Positions 8,303 to 17,520 of a DNA stretch of 64,000 bases are shown here, piece after piece. Each line of letters begins with the position of its first letter. Position 1 is the stretch's first letter. The notes under the pieces were generated by a model, which saw only the letters and a program-made list of their open reading frames with translations, had not been told where the DNA came from and did not search any database. A program made the position numbers and the translations under genes. This DNA comes from Streptomyces sp. 846.5 (lineage in GTDB: Bacteria > Actinomycetota > Actinomycetes > Streptomycetales > Streptomycetaceae). The stretch covers positions 434,001 through 498,000 of the forward strand of contig NZ_SOBN01000002.1 in assembly GCF_004365705.1 (NCBI RefSeq). The letters are read 5' to 3'.

Positions 8303-8323
8303 CCTAGGACGGCTGGTCCTAGG
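8303..8323. promoter_or_regulatory. 8-5-8 inverted repeat, probable MmyB-like regulator operator
   Basis: CCTAGGAC-GGCTG-GTCCTAGG is a perfect 8-bp inverted repeat with a five-base spacer. It lies midway between the divergent regulator (start 8248) and esterase (start 8372), about 50 bp upstream of the esterase ATG. Placement and symmetry make it the best candidate operator for the divergent MmyB-like protein. Confidence 0.65.
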
Positions 8324-8371
8324 GAATCGCGTCCGATTCACACGGCGGCACCGTGGTAGCACGGTAAGCGC

Positions 8372-9304
8372 ATGACGCAGACACAGCTCGAAGCCGTTCA
8401 GTACATGTTGCGCAACCGCCCCGTGCTCGACCTCGCCGCCGACCTGACCGAGCAGCGGCGACTGTTCGACGCGATGCGGGAGTCCACCCCGCTTCCGAAG
8501 GGCACCACGACCGCCGACGGCCAACTCGGCGGCGTGCCGGTCGTCCTCACCGGCTCCTCCATTTCCTCCGGTTCCTCGGAGCCGGTCGTCCTGTACTTCC
8601 ACGGCGGCGGCTACGTGCTCGGCACTGCTGCGACCGGAGTCGCACTCGCGGCGGGCCTGGCGGCCCGCGCGGGAGGACGGGGCATCTCGGTCGGATACCG
8701 GCTGGCGCCCGAGCACCCCTTCCCCGCGGCGGTGGAGGACGCGCTGGCCGCCTACCGCGCCCTGCTCGACGACGGAGTGCCGCCGTCGCGGATTGCCTTC
8801 GCGGGCGACTCGGCGGGCGGCGGCCTCGCGGTGGCGGCCCTGATCGCCGCGCGGGACGCCGGGCTGCCGCTGCCGTCGGCCGCGGTGGCCTTCTCCCCCT
8901 GGACCGACCTCACCCTCGCCGGAGCCTCCATCACCGGCAGGGCCCACGACGACCTCATCCTCACCGCGGACATCCTCGTCAACGCAGCCGCCGACTACCT
9001 CGGCTCCGCCGACCCCCGGTCCGCCCTCGCCAGCCCCGGCCTCACGGCCGACCTCCGCGGCCTGCCCCCGCTGCTGATCCAGGTCGGCTCGCACGAGATT
9101 CTCCTCGACGACGCGATCGCACTGGCCGCCCGCGCCGCCGCCTTCGACGTCGCGGTCGACGTCCAGATCGGCCCCGGACTCCCGCACGTCTTCCAGCGCT
9201 TCGCCGGCACCGGCCGACTGGACCAGGCGGACGCCGCGATGGACGCCGCAGGCGACTTCCTCCAGCGCGCCCTCGCGCTCGCCCCGGAGCCTGCGATTCC
9301 CTGA
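8372..9304 (+). CDS. HSL-family alpha/beta hydrolase (esterase)
   Basis: A 310-residue cytoplasmic esterase of the hormone-sensitive-lipase family. The oxyanion-hole motif HGGG is at residues 77-80, the nucleophile Ser147 is in GDSAGG (145-150), and Asp246 (HEILLDD) and His272 (GLPHVF) complete the triad. Such enzymes hydrolyse short-chain acyl esters or lactones. The ATG at 8372 has no Shine-Dalgarno sequence. The gene is divergent from an MmyB-like regulator with a palindrome between them, so expression is probably ligand-controlled. Confidence 0.9.
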   Translation: MTQTQLEAVQYMLRNRPVLDLAADLTEQRRLFDAMRESTPLPKGTTTADGQLGGVPVVLTGSSISSGSSEPVVLYFHGGGYVLGTAATGVALAAGLAARAGGRGISVGYRLAPEHPFPAAVEDALAAYRALLDDGVPPSRIAFAGDSAGGGLAVAALIAARDAGLPLPSAAVAFSPWTDLTLAGASITGRAHDDLILTADILVNAAADYLGSADPRSALASPGLTADLRGLPPLLIQVGSHEILLDDAIALAARAAAFDVAVDVQIGPGLPHVFQRFAGTGRLDQADAAMDAAGDFLQRALALAPEPAIP

Positions 9305-9450
9305 CCGGCAACCGGAGAACGGCATGTGACGGATCATCACAGACCAGGGGCCGTCCGGATCGGACCGCTTGTTGGCGCCGTGGCGACAGGTCTACGGTGC
9401 GATGGCACACGCCGCACGCGTCCGACCCGAGCCGTCAAGGGGACTGCCAC

Positions 9451-10920
9451 GTGGATGCTGATGTCGTCATCGTCGGAGCCGGTCCGACCGGACTCGTGCT
9501 CGCCTGCGAACTGCGACTGGCCGGGGTGCGTCCGGTCGTGCTGGAGCGGCTCGTCGAACCCACCGGCCTGTCCAAGGCGCTCGGCCTGATCGGACGGTCG
9601 GTGGACTCGCTCGACCATCGGGGCCGGCTCGACCGGTTCCGGGAACGCGCCGCCGTCGCGTTCCCGAACTCCGCGCACTTCGCCCTCATCCCCCTGGACG
9701 CGGGGAAGGTGGACAACCTCGGCCTGCGCGGGCTGTTCATCCAACAGGCGGCCACCGAGGAACTGCTGAACGAATGGGCACGCGACCTCGGCGTGGAGAT
9801 CAGGCGCGGCCACGAGGTCACCGCGCTGCGGCAGGACGACGCCAGGGTGAGCGTCGAGGTCCAGGGTCCGCAGGGCCCCTACGGGCTCCGGGCCCGTTAC
9901 ACCGTCGGCTGCGACGGCGGCACGAGCGTCGTCCGCAAGCAGGCGGAGATCGGGTTCCCCGGCATCCCGCCCACATTCCTGCTGCGGCTGGGGGACGTCA
10001 CGCTCGAAGGCGATCTGACGCCTCGGGACCTTCCCGATGTGCGGGTCCCGCTGATCCCGCTCGGAGCGGGGTACTACCGGGTGATCGTCACCGAGCCCTA
10101 CCCCGCCGACCTGGACCGCGACGCCCCGATGACGCTGGACGAGCTCCGCGCCGCGATCCGCAGGGCGAACGGCGGCGCCGACCTGCCGATCAGCGGCACG
10201 CGGTGGCTCTCGCGGTTCACCGACTCCAGCCGCCAGGCGGCGCGGTACCGCAGCGGACGCGTCCTGCTGGCCGGCGACGCAGCCCACATCCACCTGCCCG
10301 CCGGCGGACCGGGGCTGAACACCGGTCTGCAGGACGCCTTCAACCTGGGCTGGAAGCTGGGTGCCGTGGTCGCCGGCTGGGCGCCGCCCGCGCTGCTCGA
10401 CAGCTACCACACCGAGCGGCACGCGGAAGGCGAACGCGTCCTGCTGCACACCCGGGCCCAGGGCGCGCTGATGGGCGCGGGCGGAGACGCCCGGGTCGCC
10501 GCCCTCCGTGAGGTCCTCGGGCAGCTGTTCCAGTACGAGCAGCCGCTGCGCCATCTGCTCAACCTGATGTACGCGCTCGACACCTGCCACGACATGGGCG
10601 TGGCTGATCCGCACCCCCTGGCCGGCCGGTGGGCACCCGATCTCACCCTCACCACCTCCTCCGGGACCACCGGCGTGGCGGAACTGCTGCACCCTGCCCG
10701 GGGCGTCCTGCTCGATCTCACCGGGACGGGTGCCTTCGCCGGCGCCGGGTCCGGCTGGAAGGACCGGGTCAACGTCGTCACCGCCGACTGCGACGAGCCG
10801 CCCGCGGCTGCTCTGCTGATCAGGCCCGACGGTTACGTCGCCTGGGCGGCGGCGACGGACGCGGACCCGGTCGAAGGACTTGACCAGGCCCTCACCACCT
10901 GGTTCGGCGCCCCGAACTGA
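9451..10920 (+). CDS. FAD-dependent aromatic monooxygenase (PHBH/RdmE-like)
   Basis: A 489-residue flavoprotein monooxygenase. The dinucleotide-binding motif VIVGAGPTGL is at residues 5-14, the DG-type motif VGCDGGTSVVRK near 152-163, and the second FAD motif LLAGDAAHIHLPAGGPGLN near 272-290. The C-terminal thioredoxin-like part (about 400-489) is typical of anthracycline-type hydroxylases such as RdmE or PgaE. It would hydroxylate an aromatic substrate with NAD(P)H and O2. GTG 9451 is chosen for the AAGGGGA ribosome site about nine bases upstream; upstream in-frame starts lack this. No biosynthetic partner genes are nearby, so the substrate is unknown. Confidence 0.88.
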   Translation: MDADVVIVGAGPTGLVLACELRLAGVRPVVLERLVEPTGLSKALGLIGRSVDSLDHRGRLDRFRERAAVAFPNSAHFALIPLDAGKVDNLGLRGLFIQQAATEELLNEWARDLGVEIRRGHEVTALRQDDARVSVEVQGPQGPYGLRARYTVGCDGGTSVVRKQAEIGFPGIPPTFLLRLGDVTLEGDLTPRDLPDVRVPLIPLGAGYYRVIVTEPYPADLDRDAPMTLDELRAAIRRANGGADLPISGTRWLSRFTDSSRQAARYRSGRVLLAGDAAHIHLPAGGPGLNTGLQDAFNLGWKLGAVVAGWAPPALLDSYHTERHAEGERVLLHTRAQGALMGAGGDARVAALREVLGQLFQYEQPLRHLLNLMYALDTCHDMGVADPHPLAGRWAPDLTLTTSSGTTGVAELLHPARGVLLDLTGTGAFAGAGSGWKDRVNVVTADCDEPPAAALLIRPDGYVAWAAATDADPVEGLDQALTTWFGAPN

Positions 10921-10955
10921 CAGTCCCAAAGGTGCCCGGGGTGCGCGAGACGGTG

Positions 10956-11987
10956 TCAGAGTTGCGCGGCCAGCCGGGTCAGCGTCTGTTCGGCAGGCTC
11001 GCGACGTGCTTCGCGGTGGCCGGTGCCGGCCCACAGGTGCACCGCGCCGGGGTCGCCCGCAGCCGCGGCGGCCTTGCGCAGCGGGCTCGTCAGGTGGTGC
11101 AGTGCCGGGTAGCCGTACGGGGCGCGGTCGTCGAAGAGGTCCGTGAAGCGGTTGCGCAGGGCGCGGGCGGGGCGGCCGGTGAAGGCCCGCGTCAGCACGG
11201 TGCCCCGCCCCTGCGGGTCGGCAAGGGCGGCCTGATGGACGGGCGAGGCGCCGCTCTCGTCGGTGCGCAGCAGCACGGTGCCGACCATGGCCGCCCGCGC
11301 ACCGGCGGCCATGACCCGGGCCACGTCGCCGGCCGTAGCCAGGCCGCCGGCGGCGATCAGCGGACGGTCGACGCTGTGGGCGATCAGCGCGACCAGGTCG
11401 GCGATCGGCGCCTCGGTCAGCGGCAGCTTCGGAGTCAGCGTGCCGCTGTGGCCACCGGCGGCGGCGCCCTGCACCACCAGCACGTCCGCCCCGGCCTCGA
11501 CCGCGGCGCGGGCCTCGTCCAGGTTGGTGACGGTCTGCGCCACCAGGGTTCCCGCGCGTCGCAGCCTCGCCGTCACGGCGGGCCCGGGGATGCCGAAAGT
11601 GAAACTGACCAGGGCGACGGGGTCGGCGGTGAGCCGGTCGATCTTCTCCTCGAAGGCGTCGTCGTCCTCGACCGGTCCTTCTCCGAGGTCCAGGCCCTAG
11701 TGGTCGGCCTCGGGCTGGATGAGGGCGCGGTACCGGCGGAACGCACCACGCTCCACCGGCAGCGGGTTGGGGGCGAAGAGGTTGACCCCGAAAGGGACCC
11801 CGTGGGCCCGGACGGCGGCGATCCGTTCGGCCAGGGTCTGCGCGTCGGTGTAGCCGGCGGGGACGAAGCCGAGACCGCCGCTGCGGGCCGCCGCGGTGGT
11901 CAGCGCGGTCGTGGTCGCGCCGCCGGCCATCGGGGCGGCCAGGACCGGCACAGTGATCCCGAGCGCGCGCAGCAGGCTGTTCGTCAT
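10956..11987 (-). pseudogene. nitronate monooxygenase gene interrupted by an in-frame TAG
   Basis: The reading frame from ATG 11987 (after GAAGGGAC, MTNSLLRALGITVPVLAAPM) to the stop at 10956 would give a full-length nitronate monooxygenase (FMN-dependent 2-nitropropane dioxygenase fold). One TAG at 11697-11699 breaks it after PEADH. The frame is unchanged beyond it: GLDLGEGPVEDD, then the FMN/phosphate-binding parts DVLVVQGAAAGGHSGT, RPLIAAGGLATAGD and MVGTVLLRTDES. The lost residue probably was Tyr (TAC or TAT). There is no frameshift and no other stop. It is a recent nonsense mutation, a sequencing error, or, less likely, a suppressed codon. It would otherwise oxidise alkyl nitronates. Confidence 0.8.
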
Positions 11988-12017
11988 CGATCGTCCCTTC
12001 AATCCTCTGAGACGAGG

Positions 12018-12560
12018 TCAGACCCGGTCGAGCGGACGGTGGGGCTCGTCCGGGAGTTCCGCGGTGATCGTGTCGCCGGGGCGGACCACGCCGCCCGTCC
12101 GAACCACGCCCATGATTCCGGCCCGGCGCACGATGTTCCCGGCCTTGTCCCGGCCGACGACCTGCTTCAGCAGTCCGTCCTGGAAGGTGTCGATCTGCAG
12201 GCAGGGATTGCGCAGGCCGGTGACCTCCACGACGGCCTTGTCGCCGACACGCAGCAGGGTCCCGACGGGCAGGGCGAGCAGATCGATGCCGCTGGTGGTG
12301 ATGTTCTCGCCCAGATCGCCGGGCGTCACGTCGAACCCCTCCCCGCCGACCTCGGCGAAGAGTTCCTCGTGGATGAGGTGGACCTGGCGCAGGTTCGGCT
12401 GGGTGGGGTCCTGCGCGACACGCGAGCGGTGCTTCACCGTGACGCCGGCGTGAATGTCTCCCTCCACGCCGAGCCCGGCAAGCAGGGTGATGCTGGCCCG
12501 GTTGGGCTTGGTGAACGAATACTGCCCGTTGCTGCTGACCGCCGTTACTGCCCCGCCCAC
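12018..12560 (-). CDS. MOSC-domain protein
   Basis: A 180-residue single-domain MOSC protein. It carries GLGVEGDIHAGVTVKHR near the N-terminus, then GDLGENITTSGIDL and the Cys-containing VTGLRNPCLQID, the conserved Cys that in molybdenum-cofactor sulfurase C-terminal domains handles sulfur. Stand-alone MOSC proteins are thought to transfer sulfur or bind molybdopterin, but specific roles are mostly unknown. GTG 12560 is chosen because GGAGGG lies about eight bases upstream; a GTGGTG pair near 12594 is the alternative. The neighbouring nitronate monooxygenase gene is in the same direction, 30 bp downstream. Confidence 0.82.
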   Translation of the reverse strand: MGGAVTAVSSNGQYSFTKPNRASITLLAGLGVEGDIHAGVTVKHRSRVAQDPTQPNLRQVHLIHEELFAEVGGEGFDVTPGDLGENITTSGIDLLALPVGTLLRVGDKAVVEVTGLRNPCLQIDTFQDGLLKQVVGRDKAGNIVRRAGIMGVVRTGGVVRPGDTITAELPDEPHRPLDRV

Positions 12561-12616
12561 CAGTGGACCCTCCGCTCGGTAGTGATGGATCACCACGAGC
12601 CTAGTCCGCGGGTGCC

Positions 12617-12649
12617 GGGCGAGCGGACCGGGTGCTGGTCCGCTCGCCC
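12617..12649. terminator. 13-bp hairpin after the GH27 gene
   Basis: GGGCGAGCGGACC (12617-12629) pairs perfectly with 12637-12649 around a seven-base loop. It lies 15 bp beyond the stop of the leftward GH27 gene and before the MOSC start. No T-tract. Confidence 0.65.
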
Positions 12650-12663
12650 ACGACAGGGCGACG

Positions 12664-14436
12664 TCAGGCCTTCGTCCATTTCTGGTTGGAGCCGCCGTTG
12701 CAGGTCCAGAGTTCGACGCCGGTGCCGTTGGCGCTGGCGCCGCCGCCCTTGACGTCCAGGCACAGGCCGGACTGGACGCCGGTGATGGTGCCGTCGGCGT
12801 TGACGTTCCACTGCTGGTTGCTCTGGCCGTTGCAGGTGTACAGGTCGACGTTGGTCCCGGAGGTGGTGCCCTGGTTGTAGGCGTCCAGGCACAGGCCGAG
12901 CGAGCGCAGCGTCCCGCCGGAGTAGGTCCACTCCTGGTTGGGGCTGTGGTGGCAGTCCCAGATCTCCTGGAGGGTGCCCGGGGTGGTGTTGGAGTTGGGG
13001 TCGTCAAGGCAGCGTCCGGAGGCGGTGCTCACGTACTCGGTGGCGGTGCTGGTGCCGGGCGGGGTGCGCAGCAGCTGGACCGCTCCGGGGCCGAGGTTGA
13101 CGCTGTAGGTGCCGCTGATGGTGCCGATCGAGGAGCCGGTCCACAGGTCGGTGGCGGTCGGCGAGCCGGTGATCCCGGCGGCGGCCAGGTTGACGCTGAC
13201 GGTCTGGCTGCTGCTGCCGGAGTAGTTGAACAGCCCGATGATCACGCTGCCGTCCGACTCGGTCTTGCTGAACACCTGCTGGTTGCCGTTGCTGACGATC
13301 CGTGAGGCGTCGATGGCGTCCTGGTCCACGGCCAGCACGGCCGTGTTCTTGAGGTAGCCGAGGTCGGTGGCATCGAGGTGGGTCAGGTCGGTGCCCAGGA
13401 TCAGCGGGGAGGCGGCCATCGCCCAGAGGCTGAGCTGCGACTGCCGCTCCGGCGCGGTCAGCCCGTCGTTGGAGCCGTTGCCGACCTCGATCGAGTCGTA
13501 GTCGTTGAACGCCCCCGGGCCGCCGTAGGGCTGCCACGCCGCGACCTGGGCGTAGCGCTGCTGGATGTTGCCCCAGTCCGTCAGCGGAAAGCTGCTGCCG
13601 TTCGAGCCGCAGTAGCACTCGACGTCCCCGCCGGTGCGCCAGCCGTTGGAGTACTTCGCCCAGGTGCCCGCGCTGCCGATGGCGAGGTTGTTGGACAGCT
13701 CCAGGTGGATCGGGCGGCCGCTCTGCTGGAGCGCGGTCGACCAGGCCGTGACGTCGCCGACGTCGCCGGTCCCGACGCCGTCGATCTTGACGTAGTCGAC
13801 GCCCCAGGAGGCGAACTCATTGGCCCAGGAGTTGATGAACGCCTGCGCGCCGGGCTTGCTGTAGTCGATGCCGACCATGCCGCCGCAGTTGTAGTTGCTC
13901 TCGGAGCTCGTGGTGGCGATGTCGTCCGCGTGGTAACTCGTGCCCTGGATGGGGGTGTTCTGGGCGACGGCCTGCTTGGAGATGCCCGGGGTGACGTAGA
14001 TCCCGAACTTCAGCCCGTCGGCGTGCACATGGGCGGCGACCACGGCGATCCCGTCGGTGGAGCCCGAGGAGGGGAACTTGGTGGTGTCGGTCGCCCAGCG
14101 GCCGTACTGGTCCACCGCCGGGCCCTGGCTGCCGGGGCACTGGTAGTAGAAGTCGTCGATGTTGACGTACTGGTAGCCGATGGCCGCCAGCCCGCTGCTC
14201 TTCATGGCGTCGGCCTGGGCGTCGATCACGGCGGCGGTCGGCGCGTAGCGGACATAGCTCCAGCTGCTCCAGCCCAGCACCGGGGTCAGGCCGACGCCGT
14301 TGCTCTCGGCCTGGGCCTGCGGCATCGGCAGCAGCGCACCGGCCAGAGCCGCCGCGCCCGCGGTCAGCACGGCCACCAGCCCGCGGGCCCTTCGGCCGAC
14401 GCGCCTGGGGATTCGCCTGGGGATTCTTGAACGCAT
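12664..14436 (-). CDS. secreted GH27 glycosidase (alpha-galactosidase type) with C-terminal RICIN/CBM13
   Basis: A 590-residue secreted enzyme. The signal sequence (about 1-43) is Arg-rich (MRSRIPRRIPRRVGRRARG) and ends near AQAES; export by Tat is possible. The GH27 catalytic domain shows VLGWSSWSY, GYQYVNIDDFYY, the nucleophile Asp in GVDYVKIDGVG, and the probable acid/base Asp in GWRTGGDVECYC. A C-terminal RICIN-type beta-trefoil (about 465-590) has QEW, QQW and QKW repeats. Family members are alpha-galactosidases, but streptomycete GH27-CBM13 enzymes also include beta-L-arabinopyranosidases. ATG 14436 has GGAGA five to six bases upstream. It is divergent from a LAL regulator. Confidence 0.88.
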   Translation of the reverse strand: MRSRIPRRIPRRVGRRARGLVAVLTAGAAALAGALLPMPQAQAESNGVGLTPVLGWSSWSYVRYAPTAAVIDAQADAMKSSGLAAIGYQYVNIDDFYYQCPGSQGPAVDQYGRWATDTTKFPSSGSTDGIAVVAAHVHADGLKFGIYVTPGISKQAVAQNTPIQGTSYHADDIATTSSESNYNCGGMVGIDYSKPGAQAFINSWANEFASWGVDYVKIDGVGTGDVGDVTAWSTALQQSGRPIHLELSNNLAIGSAGTWAKYSNGWRTGGDVECYCGSNGSSFPLTDWGNIQQRYAQVAAWQPYGGPGAFNDYDSIEVGNGSNDGLTAPERQSQLSLWAMAASPLILGTDLTHLDATDLGYLKNTAVLAVDQDAIDASRIVSNGNQQVFSKTESDGSVIIGLFNYSGSSSQTVSVNLAAAGITGSPTATDLWTGSSIGTISGTYSVNLGPGAVQLLRTPPGTSTATEYVSTASGRCLDDPNSNTTPGTLQEIWDCHHSPNQEWTYSGGTLRSLGLCLDAYNQGTTSGTNVDLYTCNGQSNQQWNVNADGTITGVQSGLCLDVKGGGASANGTGVELWTCNGGSNQKWTKA

Positions 14437-14763
14437 GAGTGTCTCCGTCCTCGGTGTGCATGGGTGGGGGACATGCCGAGAGGAGCCTCTGGTCAGAGCA
14501 GCCGACCGGGGTCGGCGATGCTGCCCTGTCATGTGCGAGGCGACTGGAACTCAACCTCACAGCTGACGCAAAGTCAATATATGTTGCAGCATGGGCGAAC
14601 CGGCTCTTGGATTTGTTTGATTGTGGCCACCAGGGGGCTCGTCGCCCAGCCCTGGGGCTGACCCCGCCCCGGGGTCCGAAATGCGGGCGGACTCATGCAC
14701 GACATGTGAAAGTGTCACAATACCGGCCGGTATCAGCACTGTGGTCGGTTGAAGGGACGTCGT
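14437..14763. other. 327-bp divergent intergenic region between the GH27 and LAL genes
   Basis: No gene is seen. The segment holds an AT-rich patch (AATATATGTTG near 14574-14584) unusual for this DNA, which reads TATATT on the minus strand and could be a -10 box for the GH27 gene. Overlapping it upstream is GAACCGGCTC (14597-14606), one base from the LacI-type operator at 61114-61123. Two palindromes near 14705-14733 lie close to the LAL start and are listed separately. Confidence 0.5.
14705..14733. promoter_or_regulatory. adjacent TGTGA-N5-TCACA and ATACCGGCCGGTAT palindromes
   Basis: TGTGAAAGTGTCACA (14705-14719) has the half-sites of a CRP-type operator, but with a five- rather than six-base spacer. 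It is directly followed by the perfect 14-bp palindrome ATACCGGCCGGTAT (14720-14733). Both lie 30-60 bp upstream of the LAL regulator GTG at 14764, where a promoter would be, so two regulators may act here. Confidence 0.5.
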
Positions 14764-17520
14764 GTGAGCGATAACAACCTGGGGTCCGCGGCCCGGGACG
14801 ACCTCCGGCGCACCGCCCTGGACGGCCTGCGGGACGCCCCCGGACTGCTGCTCACCGGCCCGACCGGGATCGGGAAGTCCCACCTGCTGGACCAACTCGT
14901 GCAGCAGGCACTGGCCGAGGGTGTGCGGGTGCTGCGCTGCTCCCCGGCGGAGGCCGAGCTCCCGCTGCCGTTCATGTGCCTGATCGACCTGCTCGAACCG
15001 GTGTCGGACGACGCGGTCGGCGCCCTGCCCGCCGGGCAGCGGGAGGCGCTGCGCGCGGCCCTGCTGCGCGGCGACGGCCCGGAGGCGGAGGCAGGCGGGG
15101 CACGGGTGCACCTCGCGGTGCTCACCCTGCTGCGCGGGCTCTGCGCCGAGGGCCCGGTGTGGCTGGTGGTCGACGACATCCAGTGGATGGACGAGCCGAC
15201 GGCGCAGATCCTGGGGTTCGTGTCGCGCCGCGCCGCCGGTCTCGACCTCCGGGTGCTGGCCGGCGAGCGGGTGCCGCAGGGGCAGCCGTCCGCGCACGCG
15301 GGCCTGTGCCCGCCCGGGAGCCTGCAGCTGACGGTCCCGCAGATGGGCCCCGCCGACCTGGCCCGGCTGCTCGAACAGAGCGCCGGGGCGCCGGTCCCGG
15401 CCGGGACGGTGCGGGAGATCGCCGAGGTCACCCAGGGAAACCCGCTGTACGCGCTGGAGCTGCTGCGCTCACTGCCGCCCGCCGAGGACCGGACCCGGGT
15501 CCCGGCCGATGCCCCGGGGCCGCTGCGCGGCCTGCTGCTGGACCGTCTGCGCGCCGTGCCCGAGGAGGTGGTCGAGGCCCTGGTACTGGCCAGCGCCGCG
15601 GCCCGCCCCGACCTCACCCTGCTCGCGACCGCCGGGGACGAATCGGTCGCCGTGCACCTGGAGACCGCCGAACGCCTGGGGCTGCTGCGGATCGGCCTGG
15701 ACGGGCAGATCCAGTTCGACAACCCGCTGATCAGGTCAGCCGTGTACGCCCAGGCGTCCGGGCAGGCCCGCCGGGCCGCGCACGCACGGCTCGCCACCGC
15801 CGTGACCGAACCGGTGGAGCGGGCCAGGCACCTCGCGCTGGCCAACCCGGCCAGGGACGAGGGGGTGGCCCTGACCCTGGCCGTCGCCGCCGCCTCGGCC
15901 CGGCGCCGCGGGGCTCCGGTCACCGCGGCGGAGCTGGCCGCCCTCGCCCTGGCCCGCACCCCCGCCGACGCCGGCCCGGTGCGCGCGGAGCGGCGCATCG
16001 CCAGCGCCCAGTACGCCTGCGACGCCGGGCTCTGGGACGACGCCCGGCGCGAGGCCCAGGGCGTGCTGAACGAGGAGGACGACCCTGCCACCAGGGTCCG
16101 GGCCCGGATCCTGCTGCTCATGTGTGCCGGCCAGGCGCTGGAGGGCGAGGGACAGCTGATCGCCGACGGGCTGGTCGAAGCCGCCGGCTCCCCCGCCCTG
16201 GAGGCGGAGCTCCGGTGCTGGGCCTCGGACCGGGACCTGCTGGCCGGACGGGTCGGGCAGGCGGCCGTCGAGGCGCGCCGGGCGGCCGGGTTGGCCGAGT
16301 CCGCGGGCGAGACCGCGGCGATGATCCGGGTCGAGGCGCTGACCTCGCTCGCCTACCTGCAGCGCCTCGGCGGCGACCAGGACGCGGAGACCACGCTGGC
16401 GCAAGCGCTGGACGTCGCCCGGGACCACCGCATCGACTATCTGCGGCTGTGGGAGACGCTCTCCACCGAGGCGATCTTCCATCTGCACGCGAACCGGCTC
16501 GCCGAGGCGGAGGCGTCGATCCTGGCGACCCTGGACCGCTTCGGCGACCAGGTGGGCGTCGAGGACGCGCTGCGGGCGCAGATCCTGCTCACCGACATCC
16601 GCAACCGGGCCGGCGACTGCGCGGGCGCGCTCGACGCGGCCCGCCGCGCCGCCGCCCTGAGCAAGGACATCGACGGCCTGGACGGTCCGGTGGCGTACGC
16701 GGCCGCCGCGGCCGAGTCCACCAACGGCTCGCTGGACCGGGCCCGGGAGCTCGCCGAGGAGGGCGCCCGGAACGCGCAGCGGGACGGCGACCGCTTCTGG
16801 TTCCTCTGGAACACGACCGTGCTGGGACGGGTGCACCTGCTCGCGGACGAGCCGGGACGGGCCGCGGAGGTCCTGCGCGAGGTGCGGGCCGTCGAGCAGT
16901 CGATGGGCATCGTGGACCCCGGCATCGGGCGCTGGCACCCCGACCTCGCCGAGGCACTGGTCGGCGAGGGGTCGCTGGCGGAGGCCGGGGAGTTCATCGA
17001 GGAGGTGTCGGCCACCGCTCGGCGGCTCGGCCGACTCAGCGTACTGGCCTGCCTGCAGCGCTCCGCCGCGCTGCGCTGCCTGGCGCTGGGCCAACTCACC
17101 GAGGCCGCGGCCCTCTTGGAGTCGTCCATCGCCCGGTTGCGGCAGGAGGCAATCCCGCTCGAACTGGCCCGGGCCCTGGTCGCCCTCGCCGACCTGGAAC
17201 GCCGCCGACGCCGTCATGCCGCGGCCCGGCGGGCCACCGACGAGGCCTGGGAGCTGTGCCGGACCGCCGGGGCTCTCCCCTGGCTCGGGCGGATCGAACA
17301 GGGCCGGGTGCCGCGTTCGGGCCGCCGGGCGGAGGAGGTCTCCGCACTCACCGCTCCGGAGCAGCGGATCGCGGCGCTGGCCGCCGGGGGCTCCACCAAC
17401 CGGGAGATAGCGGCGGCGTGCTTCGTCAGCGTGAAGACGGTCGAGGCCTCCCTGTCGCGGGTCTACCGGAAGCTCGGAGTGCGGTCGCGCACCGAACTGG
17501 TCAAGACGCTATCGGGCTGA
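14764..17520 (+). CDS. LAL-family LuxR-type transcriptional regulator
   Basis: A 918-residue large ATP-binding regulator. The N-terminal AAA-type ATPase has Walker A GPTGIGKS (about 30-37) and Walker B VWLVVDDIQWMD (about 133-144). A long helical TPR-like middle follows, then a C-terminal LuxR HTH (about 860-918: RIAALAAGGSTNREIAAACF, VSVKTVEASLSRVYRKLGV). LAL proteins are pathway activators for sugar use (MalT) or secondary metabolism (PikD). GTG 14764 is chosen for GAAGGG seven bases upstream. Its divergent neighbour is a secreted GH27 enzyme, which makes control of a galactoside pathway a reasonable guess. Confidence 0.88.
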   Translation: MSDNNLGSAARDDLRRTALDGLRDAPGLLLTGPTGIGKSHLLDQLVQQALAEGVRVLRCSPAEAELPLPFMCLIDLLEPVSDDAVGALPAGQREALRAALLRGDGPEAEAGGARVHLAVLTLLRGLCAEGPVWLVVDDIQWMDEPTAQILGFVSRRAAGLDLRVLAGERVPQGQPSAHAGLCPPGSLQLTVPQMGPADLARLLEQSAGAPVPAGTVREIAEVTQGNPLYALELLRSLPPAEDRTRVPADAPGPLRGLLLDRLRAVPEEVVEALVLASAAARPDLTLLATAGDESVAVHLETAERLGLLRIGLDGQIQFDNPLIRSAVYAQASGQARRAAHARLATAVTEPVERARHLALANPARDEGVALTLAVAAASARRRGAPVTAAELAALALARTPADAGPVRAERRIASAQYACDAGLWDDARREAQGVLNEEDDPATRVRARILLLMCAGQALEGEGQLIADGLVEAAGSPALEAELRCWASDRDLLAGRVGQAAVEARRAAGLAESAGETAAMIRVEALTSLAYLQRLGGDQDAETTLAQALDVARDHRIDYLRLWETLSTEAIFHLHANRLAEAEASILATLDRFGDQVGVEDALRAQILLTDIRNRAGDCAGALDAARRAAALSKDIDGLDGPVAYAAAAAESTNGSLDRARELAEEGARNAQRDGDRFWFLWNTTVLGRVHLLADEPGRAAEVLREVRAVEQSMGIVDPGIGRWHPDLAEALVGEGSLAEAGEFIEEVSATARRLGRLSVLACLQRSAALRCLALGQLTEAAALLESSIARLRQEAIPLELARALVALADLERRRRRHAAARRATDEAWELCRTAGALPWLGRIEQGRVPRSGRRAEEVSALTAPEQRIAALAAGGSTNREIAAACFVSVKTVEASLSRVYRKLGVRSRTELVKTLSG

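Noticed and set aside
9451-12560. Small biosynthetic gene cluster around the FAD monooxygenase
   Set aside because: No synthase, tailoring partner or resistance gene accompanies it, and its neighbours are housekeeping-like oxidoreductases and a MOSC protein.
14597-14606. GAACCGGCTC as a fourth site of the LacI regulator at 61224
   Set aside because: One mismatch in ten bases is common in this GC-rich DNA; a similar GAACCGGATC occurs at 54188. Kept only as a note.
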